Program-made: the position numbers and the translations under genes
The notes under the pieces: model-generated
What the model was told of the DNA's origin: nothing
The model's input: the letters and a program-made list of their open reading frames with translations, nothing else
The model's database searches: none
Origin: Saprospiraceae bacterium
Lineage (GTDB): Bacteria > Bacteroidota > Bacteroidia > Chitinophagales > Saprospiraceae
Assembly: GCA_020630045.1 (NCBI GenBank)
Contig: JAHDCE010000144.1
Location: forward strand, 1 to 8,649
Direction: 5' to 3'
Length of the DNA stretch: 8,649 nucleotides
In this document: positions 6,479-8,649 of the stretch, one piece after another
How the letters are laid out: each line of letters starts with the position of its first letter
Position numbering within the stretch: position 1 is the stretch's first letter

Positions 6479-7265
6479 TCATTCTATACATATCTTATTA
6501 TTCCTTATTCCATTTCTGCTAGGAAATGGAATCGGGACGCTCAATGAATTGTCCAGTCATCAAAACGGGACAATACCTGATTACGTCAAGCGTAAGATGG
6601 ATCGGGATGCCGCCCGTTTGGCGATACTGGAAGGCAAAGGTGAATTGTCCCTTAAAAGCATACATATTCCTAAAGAATTAAAAGAGACCTATTTCAAAAT
6701 TTTAATGGCCATTTATCTGGATGATTCGGCGGAAGCCGATAAAATCAGGGATTGTGGTATCAGTGCTTCATCTACGACTCCTATTGATAAGTTCAAACTC
6801 GTCTTTTCTAAAGATATGGATTGGGGGCAGAAGTTCGAAGAGTTCGGTGAGCTGGACGAGGAGGTCGACTTTTTTGATTTGATGGAGGAATACGAATTGA
6901 CTCCCACCAATCATTTAAATTGGAATGAGAAGCAGGAGGCATTCGTAATGGAGTCTGTTGCCCTTTATAACATGTCCGCCCTCGCCACTAAGTTTAGTTC
7001 ATTCGAAGGAGTCGAAGGAATCGAATTCGAAAACGATTTTGCCGGTGATCGAGAAGATATCACTATTGAGTCCACATCTAATGGATGGAATGTTTCATTT
7101 ATCAGAAAATGGTCGAAACTTGGAAGTGATCAATTGAAATCACACAAGTGGACTTTTCATGTAACTCCGGATATGAAGGTGAGTTTTGTTGGAGAAAGTG
7201 GAGATGAATTACCCGATTATCTTAAATGTGAACTTGGTCCGAAGCAATATTCGGGGCGTCACTAA
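6471..7265 (+). CDS. Secreted protein, paralogue A of the downstream gene, function unknown
   Basis: From the GTG at 6471 the protein has 264 residues. There is no ATG in frame before the one at 6597, which would remove the hydrophobic leader; the frame is open back to a TTG at 6429. The GTG start gives a clean signal peptide (VRHSIHILLFLIPFLLGNG) and has AAAGG nine nt upstream, so I prefer it at modest confidence. The mature part is acidic. Landmarks, in GTG-start numbering, are DAAR (46-49), a helical central part, NMSALATKF (167-175), NGWNVSF (204-210) and GDELPDYL near the end. The same landmarks appear in order in the gene 232 nt downstream, so the two are diverged paralogues. Paralogue A lacks the paired cysteines found in B. 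I do not recognise a named family. Export to the periplasm or outer membrane is inferred. Confidence 0.72.
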   Translation: MVRHSIHILLFLIPFLLGNGIGTLNELSSHQNGTIPDYVKRKMDRDAARLAILEGKGELSLKSIHIPKELKETYFKILMAIYLDDSAEADKIRDCGISASSTTPIDKFKLVFSKDMDWGQKFEEFGELDEEVDFFDLMEEYELTPTNHLNWNEKQEAFVMESVALYNMSALATKFSSFEGVEGIEFENDFAGDREDITIESTSNGWNVSFIRKWSKLGSDQLKSHKWTFHVTPDMKVSFVGESGDELPDYLKCELGPKQYSGRH

Positions 7266-7295
7266 TTCCCAGTATTTTCGCAGGAGATAAATTTA

Positions 7296-7321
7296 TATAT
7301 GTCCGTTTTTTGGGGCATATA
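7296..7321 (+). terminator. Weak hairpin downstream of paralogue A
   Basis: TATATGTCC (7296-7304) can pair with GGGCATATA (7313-7321), giving nine pairs including one G-U, around the loop GTTTTTTG. It lies 30 nt after the stop of paralogue A. No T-run follows, so it is a poor intrinsic terminator and may simply be a 3' mRNA-stabilising fold. Confidence 0.25.
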
Positions 7322-7322
7322 C

Positions 7323-7371
7323 AGGGCTTTTATGGTGTTTTGAAGCGTTTTTAGCCCTATTTGCCTATTTG
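7323..7371. repeat. Short inverted and tandem repeats in the A-B spacer
   Basis: AGGGCT (7323-7328) is inverted as AGCCCT (7353-7358), and this is followed by two perfect tandem copies of CCTATTTG (7356-7363 and 7364-7371). AGGGCTTTT recurs at 7421-7429. These small repeats fill part of the 232-bp spacer between the paralogues, which holds no coding sequence. Confidence 0.35.
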
Positions 7372-7405
7372 TAACGTCCTTATTTTTATTTAATGTAATG
7401 GTAGA

Positions 7406-7440
7406 TTGTCGTCACAAATTAGGGCTTTTGATTATGTTTG
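7406..7440 (+). promoter_or_regulatory. Candidate promoter of paralogue B
   Basis: TATGTTTG at 7433-7440 is an exact TAnnTTTG. A TTG lies at 7406-7408, giving a 24-nt spacer, slightly longer than usual. GTCACAAATT (7411-7420) sits in that spacer. The leader to the ATG at 7498 would be about 50 nt. This implies that paralogue B can be expressed independently of A. Confidence 0.4.
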
Positions 7441-7497
7441 TATCAGATTTTGGTACTTCTTTTGGTGAATAATTATTATTCCAATTATTGATTCAAT

Positions 7498-8313
7498 ATG
7501 CATTCACTAAAATTCATCCGAAGAATCTCAATCATACTCCTTGTATGGACAGGAGTGTTTTTGATGATGAGTTTTGGATATGAAGACAGGACTGCCAAAA
7601 ATATTGAAATAGTCAATTGGGATGAAGGAGGAATTTCATCTCCTACCTTAAAGAAGGTAGAAAAAGACGCTGCTAGGGTTTCCCTAAGATGGTTAGCAAA
7701 AGGAAAAGATTTTTCAAAATTAAATCCAAAGTTACCATCAGAAATCATGAATGATATTTTTCCGGGCTTATTGTCAATTTATCGAAGTGAATTAGGAAAA
7801 GCGAAGTTAGTAACCAAGTCATACAAAATTCATACGATTAATAATCCTGCGGTAGATCGTTTCATGGTGAGATACAAAAATACCGAGAAGTGGGCTTTGC
7901 CCTTAAAAATGGGACATAAGGAAACAAACAGTGAAGAAATCACTGCTTTGTGTGAGAAGTTTGGCTTGGTTATTGATGTACATGATATGTGGAACGAAGA
8001 AATTAATTTCTTCTATCTAAAAGCAAATCGACCGTTAAATTTAGCGGCAGTCGCACCACTCTTTGAAAACATTCAAGGAATTGTCGGATCAGATTTGTTG
8101 ATTTCAGATAACAACGGTAATGATATCGTTGCCACAGAAATAGAGGGAGGCTGGCAGTTGGATTTTTTATTGAAATTTGATAACTGCTTTGAGAGATGCG
8201 AAAAACAATATATCTGGTCTTTTAAAGTCACCGAAATTACTTCCACCGGAGCTAAAGTCGAATTCTTAAATGAGGGAGGAGACGAAATTCCTAAGTGGAT
8301 GAAAAAAGATTGA
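7498..8313 (+). CDS. Secreted protein, paralogue B, with a C-terminal Cys-x3-Cys module, function unknown
   Basis: The product has 271 residues from ATG 7498. Residues 1-27 form a signal peptide (basic KFIRR, then a hydrophobic run ending before FGYED). The mature chain starts with a helical region containing EKDAAR (55-60), a LLSIY segment (91-95), then NLAAVAPLFENIQGI (181-195), GGWQLDF (217-223), C230 and C234, IWSFKV (239-244), and GGDEIPKWM near the end. These match paralogue A in order: DAAR, NMSALATKF, NGWNVSF, KWTFHV, GDELPDYL. The C230/C234 pair followed by an aromatic W-S-F strand resembles the GDCPSGC-W-x-F-x-V module I recall in secreted Bacteroidota proteins, but the surrounding glycines are missing. 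The gene is AT-rich compared with aroB. It is followed by a possibly structured region and a strong terminator. Function unknown; periplasmic or surface location is inferred. Confidence 0.82.
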   Translation: MHSLKFIRRISIILLVWTGVFLMMSFGYEDRTAKNIEIVNWDEGGISSPTLKKVEKDAARVSLRWLAKGKDFSKLNPKLPSEIMNDIFPGLLSIYRSELGKAKLVTKSYKIHTINNPAVDRFMVRYKNTEKWALPLKMGHKETNSEEITALCEKFGLVIDVHDMWNEEINFFYLKANRPLNLAAVAPLFENIQGIVGSDLLISDNNGNDIVATEIEGGWQLDFLLKFDNCFERCEKQYIWSFKVTEITSTGAKVEFLNEGGDEIPKWMKKD

Positions 8314-8348
8314 ATTTTTTGAAACATAAAGAAACATAAAAAAAATTC
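8312..8348 (+). repeat. Tandem GAAACATAAA repeat inside an AT-only inverted repeat
   Basis: Two perfect tandem copies of GAAACATAAA (8321-8330 and 8331-8340) lie directly after the paralogue B stop. They are framed by GAATTTTTT (8312-8320), which is the reverse complement of AAAAAATTC (8340-8348). The result is a potential weak hairpin overlapping the stop codon. Confidence 0.5.
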
Positions 8349-8400
8349 ACCCGTTTAATATCTTAACCAACATCAAGAACGGATAAGAAACCAAGGGTGA
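8347..8400 (+). ncRNA. Possible structured 3' region or small RNA before the terminator
   Basis: TCACCC (8347-8352) pairs with GGGTGA (8395-8400), enclosing about 42 nt. A competing pairing, CCGTT (8351-8355) with AACGG (8378-8382), would share two bases with the first stem, so the region could switch between two folds. A T-rich stretch and then a strong terminator follow. There is no start codon or credible reading frame in it. It may be the 3' untranslated end of paralogue B or a short independent RNA; I recognise no known RNA family and see no promoter of its own. Confidence 0.25.
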
Positions 8401-8435
8401 GTGTTTGTTCATAGTTTTTGTTTTTTGTTTTTTGT

Positions 8436-8467
8436 CCCCGCTGCGTCTAACGAAGCGGGGTTTTTTT
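8436..8467 (+). terminator. Strong intrinsic terminator
   Basis: CCCCGCT (8436-8442) pairs with AGCGGGG (8454-8460). After a G/A mismatch, an inner CGT/ACG stem closes a three-base CTA loop, and a run of seven T follows at once (8461-8467). It therefore works in the plus direction and ends transcription through paralogue B. The bases before the stem on this strand are three T5-6-G units, so the minus-strand version would be followed by A-runs and is not expected to terminate transcription. Confidence 0.9.
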
Positions 8468-8491
8468 ATGCCCTTATCTGAAGGAGGGCAT
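8468..8491. repeat. Inverted repeat directly after the terminator T-run
   Basis: ATGCCCT (8468-8474) is the reverse complement of AGGGCAT (8485-8491), with a ten-base loop. On neither strand is it followed by a T-run, so it is not an intrinsic terminator by itself. It lies in the 68-bp stretch between the plus-strand terminator and the minus-strand DinB-like gene. Confidence 0.45.
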
Positions 8492-8535
8492 TGGGGTTGG
8501 CTAATGCTACTAAAAAGAAGTCAGTGAAATATCAA

Positions 8536-8649
8536 CTATAAATACCTTTCCCGAATTACATTAAAATGATGGGTTTCATGTCCTAGGATAATAAATACGA
8601 TCGCTCTAGGAGAAACATCTGCGATACTAGCTTTTCCGATATTTTGCAA
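8536..8649 (-). CDS. DinB-family protein, C-terminal fragment (5' end outside window)
   Basis: On the minus strand the last 114 bases encode 37 residues and a TAG stop, with the frame open to the window edge. The sequence contains IADVSPRAIVFIILGHETHHFNVIRERYL in substance: a helix ending in G-H-E-T-H-H followed by an N-x-I-x-E-R-Y-L tail. This is the hallmark C-terminus of DinB-like (YfiT/DinB superfamily) four-helix-bundle proteins, in which the His of the GHExHH motif is one of three metal-ligand histidines. Members are thiol-dependent transferases or uncharacterised metal-binding proteins. Only the end is visible, so the subfamily and activity cannot be decided. It converges on paralogue B, with the terminator between them. 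Confidence 0.85.
   Translation of the reverse strand: MQNIGKASIADVSPRAIVFIILGHETHHFNVIRERYL

Noticed and set aside
8468..8527. Short ATG frame of 19 residues just after the terminator
   Set aside because: It starts directly at the terminator T-run, is too short to judge, and its first codons are accounted for by the ATGCCCT/AGGGCAT inverted repeat.
1..8649. CRISPR array, tRNA, rRNA, transposase or integrase
   Set aside because: I looked for regular repeats, tRNA cloverleaf-like arms and typical catalytic motifs on both strands and found none.

Overview
The window looks like a stretch of ordinary chromosome from a member of the Bacteroidota, probably a free-living Cytophagales-like bacterium. 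The clues are moderate-to-low GC, few clear Shine-Dalgarno sequences, TTG...TAnnTTTG-type promoters (clearest before mazG), and several small secreted or membrane proteins of kinds I associate with this phylum. The phylum is inferred; no rRNA or other decisive marker is present. I see no mobile element, CRISPR array, tRNA or rRNA.

Left part (1-2411, + strand): the 3' end of a 2-oxoglutarate/Fe(II) prolyl-hydroxylase-like gene, an AT-rich gene for a secreted protein resembling DUF6624, and aroB (3-dehydroquinate synthase, shikimate pathway). Middle part (2391-6030, - strand): in transcription order, mazG (nucleotide-pool house-cleaning), a 402-bp gene-free gap with short repeated motifs, a 508-residue helical protein of unknown function, a four-helix membrane protein, and a stand-alone biotin carrier protein. 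The carrier gene ends inside aroB: the two convergent genes share 21 bp.

Right part (6031-8649): a divergent promoter region with a perfect 12-bp palindrome separates mazG from a 71-residue NqrM-like, cysteine-rich membrane protein. Next come two diverged tandem paralogues (6471-7265 and 7498-8313) encoding secreted proteins I cannot name. The first lacks an ATG start, and its likely GTG start lies inside a predicted hairpin. After the second paralogue there is a possibly structured AT-rich stretch and a strong intrinsic terminator (8436-8467). At the right edge is the C-terminal end of a DinB-family protein on the - strand.

No single multi-gene defence or biosynthetic system is visible. The best candidates for something undescribed are the paralogous secreted pair, the small NqrM-like protein without any nqr genes nearby, the orphan biotin carrier with its membrane-protein partner, and the structured 3' region before the terminator.
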